Source: Aurantiacibacter luteus
Lineage (GTDB): Bacteria > Pseudomonadota > Alphaproteobacteria > Sphingomonadales > Sphingomonadaceae
Direction: 5' to 3'
NCBI RefSeq assembly: GCF_001010945.1
Contig: NZ_LBHB01000002.1
Coordinates: forward strand, 124,001 to 188,000
Length of the DNA: 64,000 bases
Positions 17,383 through 28,197 of this stretch are shown here, piece by piece. Position numbers and translations under genes: made by a program. How positions within the stretch are numbered: position 1 is the stretch's first letter; the number at the start of each line of letters is the position of its first letter. The notes under the pieces were generated by a model. That model did no database searches and was not told the origin of the DNA. It was given only the letters and a program-made list of their open reading frames with translations.

Positions 17383-17535
17383 TCACGAATCGAGCAGGTT
17401 GATAACCCCGTCGTTGAACAGGCCCACGCCCACCTCGATGTCGTCGAGGCCCTGATCGCAATCGACGATGCGCGGCGTGGTCCAGGCCTGGCGCCCGGAA
17501 CGATGAACGGTGTGCTCAGTGCAGGTATGCGTCAT
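17383..17535 (-). CDS. 50-residue peptide with RiPP-leader-like motif
   Basis: ATG preceded by GGGGGG at a good distance, 50 codons, TGA. The sequence contains AWTTPRIVDCDQG, which resembles the [Y/W]xxPx[L/I] motif bound by RRE domains in lasso-type and related leaders, followed by an acidic hinge (DDIEVG) and a hydrophobic end GLFNDGVINLLDS. No maturation enzymes are nearby, so it would be an orphan precursor or simply an unrelated small protein. The rest of 17338-17649 shows no other gene. Confidence 0.45.
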   Translation of the reverse strand: MTHTCTEHTVHRSGRQAWTTPRIVDCDQGLDDIEVGVGLFNDGVINLLDS

Positions 17536-17649
17536 GATGACCCCCCATGTGACGCCTGCAATCTCGCGCAGCAGGGGGCTTCGTTCAATTCGTGTCGATG
17601 CCGGGGGTTAACGTTAACCCGGCGATAACGCGCCGGCCCGGTCGCGGCC

Positions 17650-18348
17650 CTAGTTCTGCACCACCACCCAGCGCATCGGCTGCCCGTTGGCGGGATTGAT
17701 CGCGCGGCTGTTGGCCGTCCACAGCGTCCACGGCCGACCGGCATAGTCGGGTTCGACGAAATCGCTTTCCAGCCACAGGTTGCGCTCTATCCGCGTGGCG
17801 ATGCGGGTGGCCTCCTCGAAGGCGGGCGAGACCTTCAGCACCACCGGTTGCCCGGCATGGCCCTCCACCTGGTTGATGAAGGTGGTGAGCTCGCTTTCCA
17901 TCGCCGCCTCCAGCACCGGGTCGCCGCATTCGCTCGCCAGCTTGCCGAGCGCGATGGCAGGAGGCAGCAGGTCGGGATCGCGCGGCACGATGGTCACGAA
18001 GTTCGCCGCCTGGCGGTCGGCAGGGACGCAAGGATCGTAGACGTGCACCGCGCCGTGGCGGATGCCGCTTCCGGCCAGCGCGGCAAGGTTGCGCCCGAAC
18101 ACCGCGTCGCGCCCTTCCTCGCCCCGGCTCGCCTCGAGATAGACGAAGTCGGCGCGCGCGGTGCGCAGCGCGGACAGGTCGATTATCCCCTCTGCCTCGC
18201 CGGTCAGCACGCCCTGCACCGGGTATTCGGCGCGCGCGGGCTCCCACTGGCGCGATGCCCACCAAGCGTATGCCCCGGCGGCGATCACGCCCGCCAGCAG
18301 CAGCAGCGCGATCCAGACGCGAACCTTGCTTTTCGTCTTCCTGCCCAT
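17650..18348 (-). CDS. Membrane-anchored GH25 lysozyme-like protein, probably inactive
   Basis: 232 aa: basic start, one membrane helix (about 11-31, IALLLLAGVIAAGAYAWW), then a GH25-like domain. The strand order is recognisable (IIDLSALRTARADFVYLEASRG, FGRNLAALAGSGIRHGAVHVY, PVVLKV, LWLESDF, WTLWTAN), but the first catalytic motif, GVDVSxxQG in active enzymes, reads GVLTGEAEG, so the aspartate is missing, and the KATEG motif is changed. It faces the periplasm. It may bind rather than cut peptidoglycan. Confidence 0.75.
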   Translation of the reverse strand: MGRKTKSKVRVWIALLLLAGVIAAGAYAWWASRQWEPARAEYPVQGVLTGEAEGIIDLSALRTARADFVYLEASRGEEGRDAVFGRNLAALAGSGIRHGAVHVYDPCVPADRQAANFVTIVPRDPDLLPPAIALGKLASECGDPVLEAAMESELTTFINQVEGHAGQPVVLKVSPAFEEATRIATRIERNLWLESDFVEPDYAGRPWTLWTANSRAINPANGQPMRWVVVQN

Positions 18349-18400
18349 CCGTGTGTCCTGGACCGGTGCGACCCGCCCTTCGTGCTCCCTCGTCAGACCG

Positions 18401-18892
18401 TCACGCGCGGATATGCAGCACGCAAATCAGCGTGAACAGCCGCCTCGCGGTTTCGAAATCGGTTTCCACCTTGGCATCGAGCGCGTCGAGCAGCAGCCGT
18501 GTACCGCGATCGTGGATGGCCCGGCGCGCCATGTCGACCGTCTCCAGCTCCATCGTGGATGCCCGCCGCAGCGCCTTGTAGTAGCTGTCGCAGATGGCGA
18601 AATAGTCGCGCACCACGCGCCTCAGGCGAGCCAGGCCGAGGCCGATGGTGCCCGCCTGTTCGCCCGCGCCGTCCTTCAGGTGCAGCGCCAGCATCCCGTC
18701 GACGATGGCGAGGTGGACGTGCCAAGGCCCGCTGTGTCCCTCGCCGCCAGCGCGAACGGGGCGGAACAGGTTGTCCTCCACCAAGTCGCGCAGGGCGACC
18801 TCGCGTTCCTTCTCGATGTCCTCGCTGCGCGCGATGACGGTCGCCTCGTCGAGGGTGATCGTGTCGATCCGGTCGGTGGGGCTCGCGCTCAT
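18401..18892 (-). CDS. UPF0262 family protein
   Basis: 163 aa starting MSASPTDRIDTITLDE. Conserved blocks of this alphaproteobacterial family are visible: ERxVALRDLVEDNLFRP, LHLAIVDGMLALHL and RRVVRDYFAICDSYYKA, then HDRGTRLL and the C-terminal FTLICVLHIRA. Function unknown; it is often near hisD or, as here, divergent from replication genes. The frame is open upstream, but only from this ATG is the sequence family-like. Confidence 0.9.
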   Translation of the reverse strand: MSASPTDRIDTITLDEATVIARSEDIEKEREVALRDLVEDNLFRPVRAGGEGHSGPWHVHLAIVDGMLALHLKDGAGEQAGTIGLGLARLRRVVRDYFAICDSYYKALRRASTMELETVDMARRAIHDRGTRLLLDALDAKVETDFETARRLFTLICVLHIRA

Positions 18893-19043
18893 GGCCGCGC
18901 CGTCCTGCCCAGAGCAGGAGCCTTTTGCAATTGCGAAACGGCGCGCCGACCCTGTCGTCCCCGCTATCCACAGGGTGCGAAAAATATTTGCCCTTGCCGC
19001 CACCTTGCGATGGCCGCGCGCGCGCCGCATTAAGCGCATCGCC

Positions 19044-20579
19044 ATGTCCGACGAAGCCCTGCTCACCCGCTCGCCCTCCGCCTTGGGCGCTCCCGACGCC
19101 GACGCCCCCGTCGGCGCGACCGGGCGCAGCCTGCCCACGAACCTGGAGGCCGAGGCCGCCTTCATCGGTGCGGTGCTGATCGACAACCGGGTGCTGGAGG
19201 AGCTGACCGTCCAGCTGCGGCCCGAGCATTTCTACGCTCCCGTCCACGCCCGCGTGTTCGAGCGGATCCTCGTCCTCATCGACCGGCAGATGGTCGTCAC
19301 CCCCGTCACCCTGAAGCCCTATTTCGAGGGCGATGCGGCGCTGAAGGAGCTGGGCGGCACCGGCTATCTCGCGCAGCTGACCGCCGACGGGCAGGGCCTG
19401 CTCGCCCCGCGCGAACTGGCGCAGCAGATCTACGATCTCGCCTTGCTGCGCGAGCTCGTGACTGTGGGCCGCGACCTGGTCGAAAACGCGCTCGACACCT
19501 CGGAAGAGGTCGAGCCCATGCGGCAGATCGAGCTCGCCGAGGCGCGGCTCTACGAGGTGGCCGAGGGCGCGACCACCGGCAACGAGGCGCAGAGCTTCGG
19601 CAAGGCGGCGGCGGAAGCGCTGCACCTGGCGGAAATCGCCTTCAAGTCCGGCGGCCACGTATCCGGCAAGACCACCGGCCTCACCTCGATCAACGAGAAG
19701 TGCGGCGGCCTGCACAATTCCGACCTCATCATCCTCGCCGGGCGTCCGGGCATGGGCAAGAGCTCGCTCGCCATGAACATCGCCTTCAACGCCGCCGAGC
19801 GGCTGAAGAACGACCGGCGCGACGGGATCGAGGAATCGGTCGGCGCGGGCGTCGCGGTGTTCAGCCTGGAGATGAGCAAGGACCAGCTCGCCACCCGTAT
19901 CCTGGCCGAACAGTCGGGCATCCCCAGCGAGCGGCTGCGCATGGGCAAGATCGGCAAGGGCGACCTGCAGGACCTGATGCTCGCCAGCCAGCGCCTGCAC
20001 GACCTGCCGCTCTACATCGACGATACTCCCGCGCTGACGATCGGCGCGCTGCGCACCCGCGCGCGGCGGCTGAAGCGGCGGCACGATATCGGCCTGATCG
20101 TCGTCGACTACCTGCAGTTGCTGCAGGGATCGGGCCGCGCGACGGACAACCGCGTGAACGAGATTTCCGAGATCAGCCGCGGCCTGAAGACGCTGGCCAA
20201 GGAACTCAACGTCCCCGTCATCGCGCTCTCCCAGCTCAGCCGCGCGGTCGAGCAGCGCGACGACAAGCGCCCCATGCTCTCCGACCTGCGCGAATCGGGC
20301 TCGATCGAGCAGGACGCCGACATGGTCTGGTTCATCTTCCGCGAGGATTATTACATCGGCACGCGCGAGCCAAAGCGGCCCATCGAATCGGACGACGCCA
20401 AGGTCCACGATGCCCACGCCGCATGGGCCGCCGAGATGGAGCGCGTCTACGGCCTCGCCGAACTGATCGTCGCCAAGCAACGCCACGGCTCCACCGGCAA
20501 GGTGCGCCTGCGCTTCGAACCCAAGATCACCAAGTTCTCCGACCTCGCCGAGGGCGACTACGGCGGCGACTGGGACTGA
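19044..20579 (+). CDS. dnaB: Replicative DNA helicase DnaB
   Basis: 511 aa hexameric 5'-3' helicase of the replication fork. N-terminal DnaB domain (about 30-135, with LEAEAAFIGAVLIDN), linker, RecA-like domain with Walker A AGRPGMGKSS (about 232-240), Walker B LIVVDYLQLL, the SQLSRAVEQR arginine-finger region and H4 LSDLRESGSIEQDAD. No intein. The start is the ATG in GCC-ATG-TCC-GAC; the open frame upstream is a chance extension. Confidence 0.96.
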   Translation: MSDEALLTRSPSALGAPDADAPVGATGRSLPTNLEAEAAFIGAVLIDNRVLEELTVQLRPEHFYAPVHARVFERILVLIDRQMVVTPVTLKPYFEGDAALKELGGTGYLAQLTADGQGLLAPRELAQQIYDLALLRELVTVGRDLVENALDTSEEVEPMRQIELAEARLYEVAEGATTGNEAQSFGKAAAEALHLAEIAFKSGGHVSGKTTGLTSINEKCGGLHNSDLIILAGRPGMGKSSLAMNIAFNAAERLKNDRRDGIEESVGAGVAVFSLEMSKDQLATRILAEQSGIPSERLRMGKIGKGDLQDLMLASQRLHDLPLYIDDTPALTIGALRTRARRLKRRHDIGLIVVDYLQLLQGSGRATDNRVNEISEISRGLKTLAKELNVPVIALSQLSRAVEQRDDKRPMLSDLRESGSIEQDADMVWFIFREDYYIGTREPKRPIESDDAKVHDAHAAWAAEMERVYGLAELIVAKQRHGSTGKVRLRFEPKITKFSDLAEGDYGGDWD

Positions 20580-20580
20580 G

Positions 20581-21762
20581 CTAGAGTCCCAGGTTGAGCT
20601 TGCGGCTGACGGTGTAGTCCACCACCGATACGAGGAACCAGCTCGCCCACCACTTCACGCGGCACCATGGCGTGGCGGCCTTCTCGTGCTCCTCGGCGGT
20701 GATCTCGTTGCTGGCATCGAGGTGCCTGTGGATGAAGGCGCGCATGGTTTCGGCCAGTGCGGCGTCCTCGACCTTCAGCACGATCTCCAGGTTCACGTAG
20801 AGCGAGCGCATGTCGAAGTTGGCGGACCCCATATAAACCGCGTCGTCGAGCACGATCAGCTTGGTGTGCAGCTTGCACGGCTGGAACTCGTAGATCTTCG
20901 CGCCCGCCTGCAACAGCCTGCGATAGAGCGCGCGGCTTGCCCCGATGGTGGCGTTGTTGTCGCTCTTGCCCGCCATCACCAGCGTCGTCCGCCCCTTCCT
21001 CGCTATCTTGCGGATACAATGGCGAAGGCGCTTGTTGGGGCTGAAGTAGGCCATCATCATGTCCAGTCGGTCGCCCTCGGCGAGGTCCTTCTTGATGCAT
21101 TCGGCCCAGCTGGAAAGGCCCTTCGTGGGCCCGCCGATCAGCAGTTGCACCGGCGGCTCGCCCCCGTCCCACTGGCGCACGCGGCGGCGGATGTCCTTGA
21201 ACTGCGCCTTGTCGTCGGCGGACCATTCCTTCAATTCGTCGAACCACTCGGAAACCCGGGCGACGACCGGCCCCTTCACGCTGAAGCCGATGTCGTTCCA
21301 GCCGTTGGCCTGTGGCGGGGCGAAGTAGTCGTCCTCCACGTTGAAGCCGCCGAGCATGGCAACCTCCTCGTCGGCGACCACGATCTTCTGGTGGTTGCGG
21401 ATCAGCGCGCGGAAAGACCAGCGCGCCATGAACACGCAGAAGGTGCCGCCGGCCTCGGTCATCTCCTTGAAGAATGCGTCGTCGACATCTGAGCCGAAAC
21501 CGTCGACGATAAGCGAGACGTCGACCCCGCGCTTGGCCGCCCGGCACAGCGCATCGCGCACGTCCTCCCCCACGCCTTCCTTGACGAAAATGTAAAAGGC
21601 GATCTTGAGGCTGGTCTGCGCCCCGTCGATGATCCGCAGCAGCTCCTCGCGGCGGTCCTTGCCCGCCGGAAAGAAGGCGAAGTCATGCCCCTGCGCCGAA
21701 ATCTCGAAGGGCTCCGGGTCGTTATAACCGGCGGCGGCGGGCGAGGTCTTGGCTTGCGTCAT
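20581..21762 (-). CDS. Phospholipase D family protein, cardiolipin-synthase-like
   Basis: 393 aa with two HKD motifs: HQKIVVADEEVAMLGGFN and HTKLIVLDDAVYMGSANFD, both complete (HxKx4D and the following N). Unlike ClsA there are no N-terminal membrane helices, so it resembles the soluble ClsB/YwjE-type synthases, which form cardiolipin at the inner membrane surface. Start at MTQAKTSPAAAG, preceded by AAGGGGGG. Ends 2 bases after the dnaB stop, convergent. Confidence 0.88.
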   Translation of the reverse strand: MTQAKTSPAAAGYNDPEPFEISAQGHDFAFFPAGKDRREELLRIIDGAQTSLKIAFYIFVKEGVGEDVRDALCRAAKRGVDVSLIVDGFGSDVDDAFFKEMTEAGGTFCVFMARWSFRALIRNHQKIVVADEEVAMLGGFNVEDDYFAPPQANGWNDIGFSVKGPVVARVSEWFDELKEWSADDKAQFKDIRRRVRQWDGGEPPVQLLIGGPTKGLSSWAECIKKDLAEGDRLDMMMAYFSPNKRLRHCIRKIARKGRTTLVMAGKSDNNATIGASRALYRRLLQAGAKIYEFQPCKLHTKLIVLDDAVYMGSANFDMRSLYVNLEIVLKVEDAALAETMRAFIHRHLDASNEITAEEHEKAATPWCRVKWWASWFLVSVVDYTVSRKLNLGL

Positions 21763-21867
21763 GCGCCCCCCTTGTAGCACGCCTGCGCCGGTGGAAAACC
21801 TTGACTGTCGCGCCCTGCCCGACTATCTGGCGCGCTTCCCCGTCACACCGGACCAGTGGAGTGCCAC

Positions 21868-22212
21868 ATGGCGCGCGTTACCGTCGAAGATTGCGTAGAC
21901 AAGATCCCCAACCGTTTCGACCTGGTGCTGCTTGCCGCCCAGCGTGCACGCGAGATCTCCGGCGGTGCCGAACTCACCATCGACCGCGACCGCGACAAGA
22001 ACCCCGTCGTCGCCCTGCGCGAAGTGGCCGAGCAGACGGTGCGCCCCAAGGCTTTGCAGGAATCGCTCGTCCAGTCGCTGCAGACCATCCTCCCCGATGA
22101 AGAGGACGAGGCGGACGACATCGGCTCGCTGAGCCAGTCGGCCGAGGCCATGCGCCTTTCCGCTGCCGCACCTGCCCGTTCGACCTCGATCGGTGGCGAC
22201 TACGACGGCTGA
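21868..22212 (+). CDS. rpoZ: DNA-directed RNA polymerase omega subunit
   Basis: 114 aa: [30 protein letters not shown] is the classic omega start, followed by [11 protein letters not shown]. The C-terminal acidic and alanine-rich tail is typical for alphaproteobacteria. Omega stabilises the beta' subunit and is part of the ppGpp site. A strong terminator follows. Confidence 0.97.
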   Translation: MARVTVEDCVDKIPNRFDLVLLAAQRAREISGGAELTIDRDRDKNPVVALREVAEQTVRPKALQESLVQSLQTILPDEEDEADDIGSLSQSAEAMRLSAAAPARSTSIGGDYDG

Positions 22213-22233
22213 CCAGCTGCGCTGGACGCGATG

Positions 22234-22267
22234 AAAAGGGGCTGCGCTGCGAGGCGCGGCCCTTTTT
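22234..22267 (+). terminator. Terminator of rpoZ
   Basis: AAAAGGGGCTGCGC / GCGCGGCCCTTTTT pairs over 14 bp (one G-T pair) with a 6-base loop and ends in T residues. Confidence 0.88.
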
Positions 22268-22271
22268 CGTT

Positions 22272-23072
22272 TCAGCGCCGGTGGAACGGGAAGCCGAGGC
22301 TCCAGCCGAGCTTGCGAGTGCTTTCGCCCCGCCACTCCTCCAGGCCGATCGGCATGGTGCGCGGCTCGTCCCGCGCTGCGCCGACGTAGGTGCCGAAGAG
22401 ACGGTCCCAGGCCGACAGCACTGTGCCGTAGTTGCTGTTCGTCTCGCCGGGCCGGACCGAGTGGTGGATGCGGTGCATCCCGGGCGTCACTATGAGCGCG
22501 CGCACCAGCCGTTCCGCGCGCAGCGGCAGTTGCACGTTGGCGTGGGTCCACAGGGTGAACATGGCAAAGCCCGTCTCGAACACCGCCACCGCCAGCACCG
22601 GAGCACCGAGCGCGGCGAGGACGGCCATCTTCCACGCCATCGAAGCGACGATCTCCACCGGATGAAACCGCGCCGCCGTGGTCACGTCGAAATCGCGGTC
22701 AACATGGTGGACGCGGTGAAGCCGCCACAGCAGCGGAACGCGGTGGGTGGCGAGGTGCTGCAGCCACAGCGCGAGATCGAGCGCGAGCAGCGTTACGGCG
22801 AAAGCCAGCCAGCCGGGTACTGCGACCACGTTGAACAGCCCCCAGCCCCGCTCCGCCGCCAGGGCCGCGGTGCCGACCATGGCGAGCGGCAGCACAAGCC
22901 GCACGGCCAGCGTGTCGATGGCGAACAGCGCGAGGTTGGTCGCCCAGCGGTGCCCCCGCGTGCCCGCGGCGCGGCGGAACGGCACGGCCAGCTCGGCGAG
23001 CGCCAGCGCGGCGAACACGCCCGCCAGCATCGCCATGCCGATCCAGCCCTGCGATGCGCCCGCTTGGTCCAT
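22272..23072 (-). CDS. Fatty acid hydroxylase / sterol desaturase family protein
   Basis: 266-aa membrane di-iron enzyme. The histidine boxes are HLATH, HRVHHVDRD and HRIHHS with an outlying HANVQL; several membrane helices lie between (about 10-30, 50-75, 80-100). The domain is the bacterial type acting on lipids or carotenoids/hopanoid-like substrates; substrate not readable. Start at MDQAGASQGW; a few codons upstream are open but basic and atypical. Confidence 0.9.
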   Translation of the reverse strand: MDQAGASQGWIGMAMLAGVFAALALAELAVPFRRAAGTRGHRWATNLALFAIDTLAVRLVLPLAMVGTAALAAERGWGLFNVVAVPGWLAFAVTLLALDLALWLQHLATHRVPLLWRLHRVHHVDRDFDVTTAARFHPVEIVASMAWKMAVLAALGAPVLAVAVFETGFAMFTLWTHANVQLPLRAERLVRALIVTPGMHRIHHSVRPGETNSNYGTVLSAWDRLFGTYVGAARDEPRTMPIGLEEWRGESTRKLGWSLGFPFHRR

Positions 23073-23185
23073 GGCCGGCCTTGTGCAGCGCGCCGGCCTT
23101 GCGGGCAAGGCGCGCTGGGCTCTCGACCCGTCCCCATGCCTCGCCTATGGCGACGGCGGGACAGCCGGACTAGCGAGGCGGGGGC

Positions 23186-24352
23186 ATGAGCGACATATTC
23201 GATGGGCTGGGCACGGCGGCCGAGGGCGGTTTCTTCGCCCGCGCGCTCGAGCCGGATTCGGGCGCTCTTGCGCGCGGCGCGCATGATCCGGAGAACTGCC
23301 AGAACTGCGGCACCCCGCTCGTCGGCGCCTATTGCCATGCCTGCGGCCAGCGCGGGCACCTGCACAAGACCATCGGCGCTTTCATGCATGACCTGCTGCA
23401 CGGCGCGCTGCATTTCGAAGGCAAGCTGTGGAACACGCTGCCCATGCTGGCGCTGCGCCCCGGCAAGCTGACCCGTCGCTACATCGACGGCGAGCGGGCG
23501 CGCTTCGTCAGCCCCATGGCGCTGTTCCTGTTTGGCGTCTTCGCCATGTTCGCGGCGTTCTCGGTCGCTGGGATAGCCGCGCCGAGTTCGTTCGACGGGG
23601 AGGACAACAGCTTCGTCGCGGGGGTGCGCGACGGGATGGAAGCGAACGACAGCGCGATCGGCGCTGCCGCAACGTCTCCTGCCGAAGGCCTTGCGGAGCT
23701 GCGAGACCAGCGCGGCAAACTGATCGATCGGCTGGAGGCGATGTCACCAGGCGACCCTGCGCGAGCCGGAGTGCAGGAGGAAATCGCCGGCATCGATCAG
23801 GCGATCGCCATCGTCGAGATCCCCGGACGTCTGAATGCGGGTGATGATGCCACGGCAAATGGCGAAGCGGTTGAAGAGCCCCGGCCGAACGACCTCGATC
23901 GCTTGGCGGACGCGGGCACCGGGATCGCGCTGGTCGACCGGCTGATGCACAAGTGGCAGGAAAACCCCGGCCTCATGCTCTACAAGCTGCAGTCGAGCGC
24001 CTACAAGTTCAGCTGGCTGCTGATCCCGATCTCCATCCCGTTCGTCTGGCTACTGTTCGCCTGGAGGCGGCGGTTCGGCGCATACGACCACGCGATCTTC
24101 GTGACCTACTCGCTGGGTTTCATGACGCTGATGTTCATCGTGCTGTCGCTGTTGGGCGTGGCGGGAATACCCGGCGGCGTGCTGGCGCTGGCGGCGATGA
24201 TCGTCGCCCCCATTCACCTCTACAAGCAGCTGCGCGGTGCCTATGATTTGTCGCGCTTCAGCGCCTTCTGGCGGCTGCTTGTGCTGAGCGCGTTCATCTG
24301 GATCATCGTCGCGCTGTTCGCGCAGATCCTCTTGTTGCTCGGCGCATTCTGA
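23186..24352 (+). CDS. DUF3667 domain membrane protein
   Basis: 388 aa. An N-terminal zinc ribbon (CQNCGTPLVGAYCHACGQ, about 33-50) is followed by the DUF3667 segment (LHGALHFEGKLWNTLPMLALRPGKLTRRYIDGERARFVSPM) and five or so membrane helices: one around residue 112-130, then after a long acidic loop (about 140-265) four C-terminal helices. The zinc ribbon should be cytosolic. No function is known for the family. Confidence 0.85.
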   Translation: MSDIFDGLGTAAEGGFFARALEPDSGALARGAHDPENCQNCGTPLVGAYCHACGQRGHLHKTIGAFMHDLLHGALHFEGKLWNTLPMLALRPGKLTRRYIDGERARFVSPMALFLFGVFAMFAAFSVAGIAAPSSFDGEDNSFVAGVRDGMEANDSAIGAAATSPAEGLAELRDQRGKLIDRLEAMSPGDPARAGVQEEIAGIDQAIAIVEIPGRLNAGDDATANGEAVEEPRPNDLDRLADAGTGIALVDRLMHKWQENPGLMLYKLQSSAYKFSWLLIPISIPFVWLLFAWRRRFGAYDHAIFVTYSLGFMTLMFIVLSLLGVAGIPGGVLALAAMIVAPIHLYKQLRGAYDLSRFSAFWRLLVLSAFIWIIVALFAQILLLLGAF

Positions 24353-24356
24353 GCGG

Positions 24357-25103
24357 TCAGTAACGCCGCAGCCAGCCTGTGATGGCGTAGCGGCGATAGG
24401 CGGCGGCGCGCGTGACTTCGGTCACCGAATGCAGGCGCGGCACGGCGAACAGGTTGAGCCGGTTGAACTGCGGCACCAGCGCGCGCGCCTCGGCCTCGCC
24501 GCTGCCGCCACCTTCGGGATGCAGCACCAGCAGCCCGCCCCATTCCAACCGCCACCCCGGCGTGAGGTTGAGTACGTAGGCCGCGAGGCGATTCTTGCCG
24601 TCGACGTCGTCGGTGTGCGCGGTGAGGAAATCGCCAGGCGCATAGGCAGTGGCCTGCGCGTCGGCGAAATCGAAGCCCGATATGCCCGTCAGTCTTGCCA
24701 GGAAGGCGCGCTGTTCGGGTGCTGACCACCAGCGGGCAAAGGCTGCCAGGGGATCGGCGCTCGCCTCGCGCTCCGCATCGGCATCGGGCACACGGATGGT
24801 CTCGTAACGGAACTGGAAGCCGGCCCGCGCCCCGGCATAAACGGCCTGGTCGAGCTGCGCCGCGGTCTCTGCGGGCATGGCCGCGCGGGTGGGACGATCG
24901 AATTCGACGATCCTGTCGCCGTTGGCGATCGATTGGCGCCAGTCCTGTCGCGAACGCAGCAAGGCGTGGAGACGGCGGGCGCATTCTTCCTCGAGCAGGT
25001 CCGGCACGGAGACGAACCCGTCGTAGGCGAACTGCTCCGCCAGCCGGTCCAGGTCCGGCCGCGGGGCAAGAGCAAAGGCGATGGGTTTGTCCGTCGAATT
25101 CAA
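24357..25103 (-). CDS. 2OG-Fe(II) oxygenase (prolyl-4-hydroxylase-like)
   Basis: 248 aa. The jelly-roll iron site reads HTDDVDGKNR (H and D), then LHSVTEV (distal H) with the 2-oxoglutarate-binding arginine close after in YRRYAITGWLRR. The N-terminal part (about 1-100) is helical. This type hydroxylates a protein side chain or small molecule; partner unknown. Convergent with the DUF3667 gene with 4 bases between stops. Confidence 0.88.
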   Translation of the reverse strand: MNSTDKPIAFALAPRPDLDRLAEQFAYDGFVSVPDLLEEECARRLHALLRSRQDWRQSIANGDRIVEFDRPTRAAMPAETAAQLDQAVYAGARAGFQFRYETIRVPDADAEREASADPLAAFARWWSAPEQRAFLARLTGISGFDFADAQATAYAPGDFLTAHTDDVDGKNRLAAYVLNLTPGWRLEWGGLLVLHPEGGGSGEAEARALVPQFNRLNLFAVPRLHSVTEVTRAAAYRRYAITGWLRRY

Positions 25104-25175
25104 GATATCCTCGCCTGCAGTGCCGCGTTCGCAAGCCCCGCTACCGCAAGACGTGTCGCAGCGCGAGGGGCGAGG

Positions 25176-25409
25176 TCAGGTGCCGCGCCCGGTTTCCTCC
25201 TGCAGCGCATCGATCGCCTTCGAGGCTTCGGCCTTGGTCAGCCCGGTATCGTAGGCCTCGGGCCTGTGCGCTTCCTCGCTCAGCGTCTTGAGATAGCTGG
25301 CCTGCGCGCCGGTCATCCGCTCGTCGCCGGTGGTCCAGTCGTCGGGATCCTTCTCAGCATTGGAAACGGGATCGGCTTTCGGGGCGTCGTTTGGCTGGGG
25401 GGCAGTCAT
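25176..25409 (-). CDS. DUF3072 domain protein
   Basis: 77 aa from the ATG giving MTAPQPNDAPK. The family core DDWTTGDERMTGAQASYLKTLSEEA is complete, followed by the TKAEASKAIDALQEETGRG helix. The fold resembles short helical DNA- or protein-binding repeats, but the role is unknown. Single gene. Confidence 0.85.
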   Translation of the reverse strand: MTAPQPNDAPKADPVSNAEKDPDDWTTGDERMTGAQASYLKTLSEEAHRPEAYDTGLTKAEASKAIDALQEETGRGT

Positions 25410-25496
25410 GGGGCAAACTCCTTTGCCCAAACGACGCTGGAGTTCGCCTTTTGTTCCCATCGGACTCCCGCGCCGGGAGCCCGGCGCGGAGATCGC

Positions 25497-25808
25497 TTAT
25501 TGCGGTGTCGGCTCGGGCGGAGGCGGCGGGCCGAGGTCGTCGCCGGTTATGGGCGCGGGACCGGCCTCCTCGTCGTCGCTGGCGCGGATATCGTCGCGCA
25601 AGTTCGCCGCGCCTTCGCTGATCTTGTCGGCCGCGACGACCGCGCCGTCCTGGATCATCTCGCCGGCGACATCGGCATTGGCGGCGGCATCGCGCGCGGC
25701 GCCCTCCGCGGCCAGCTCGGCACTGTCCTGCGTATCCTCGGAACAGGCGGCGAGTGCGAAGGAGGCGGTGCTGGCGAACAGCAAGGTCGATACGATGAGG
25801 CGTTTCAT
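25497..25808 (-). CDS. Small alanine-rich lipoprotein
   Basis: 103 aa. Signal peptide MKRLIVSTLLFASTASFALAAC with cysteine 22 as lipid attachment site; the mature part is acidic and alanine-rich (repeating AANADVAGEMIQDGAV.. style heptads) and ends with a proline-rich GPPPPPEPTPQ tail. No family recognised. The earlier in-frame start would bury the signal peptide, so this ATG is used. Confidence 0.72.
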   Translation of the reverse strand: MKRLIVSTLLFASTASFALAACSEDTQDSAELAAEGAARDAAANADVAGEMIQDGAVVAADKISEGAANLRDDIRASDDEEAGPAPITGDDLGPPPPPEPTPQ

Positions 25809-25867
25809 GGCGGGCTTCCCTGACGTGGCTTTCCCATTCAACCGCGCTTGACGCACCCGGGTTCCCG

Positions 25868-26131
25868 TCAGCGCCGGTCCGCCCACCAGATCCACTGGCG
25901 CAGGCCCACGGTGAGGAGCGACCAGAATAGGCACAGCGCAGCCCAAGCGAGCAGCCCCAGCGCAAGCTGGCGCGCGACCTCGCCGAGCCGCTCGGCATTC
26001 ACGGCGAGAATCACGGGAGAGGCGAGGATAAGCAGCGCGCCAATCCAGCGCAGCAGCCGTCCGGTGGAGGCGAGGCCCGTGAGCAGGGTCGCGGCCAAGC
26101 GGCGTTGGCGGGGCGAGTGTTTGGGCGGCAC
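25868..26131 (-). CDS. Small two-helix membrane protein downstream of ftsH
   Basis: 87 aa if the GTG at 26131 is the start (MPPKHSPRQRRLAATLL); longer versions would overlap ftsH by 100 bases with low-quality sequence. Basic N-terminus, then two membrane helices (about 28-46 and 58-78) with a C-terminal WWADRR. It follows ftsH by 22 bases, so it is probably co-transcribed. Unknown function. Confidence 0.6.
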   Translation of the reverse strand: MPPKHSPRQRRLAATLLTGLASTGRLLRWIGALLILASPVILAVNAERLGEVARQLALGLLAWAALCLFWSLLTVGLRQWIWWADRR

Positions 26132-26153
26132 AGCGCTGCCGTCGGCCGGGGGC

Positions 26154-28097
<1,944 letters not shown>

Positions 28098-28121
28098 GCT
28101 CTGGGGCATCCTTTCCGGGCC

Positions 28122-28150
28122 AATGTAGGCGGCGGGGGGTGAATGGCAAG
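28122..28150 (-). promoter_or_regulatory. Possible sigma-32 (RpoH) promoter of ftsH
   Basis: On the minus strand CTTGCCA (28144-28150), 14-base spacer, CCTACATT (28122-28129). This matches the general RpoH pattern CTTGAA-N11-16-CCCCATnT imperfectly. ftsH is a heat-shock gene in proteobacteria, so the location fits. Confidence 0.4.
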
Positions 28151-28197
28151 ATAACGCCTTTGGTCGGTGTGATCGCAAAGGTCGATGACAAGGTCGC

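Noticed and set aside
18393-20486. Long open frame antisense to dnaB (697 codons)
   Set aside because: Same reason: it lies over a certain gene and has no recognisable protein features.
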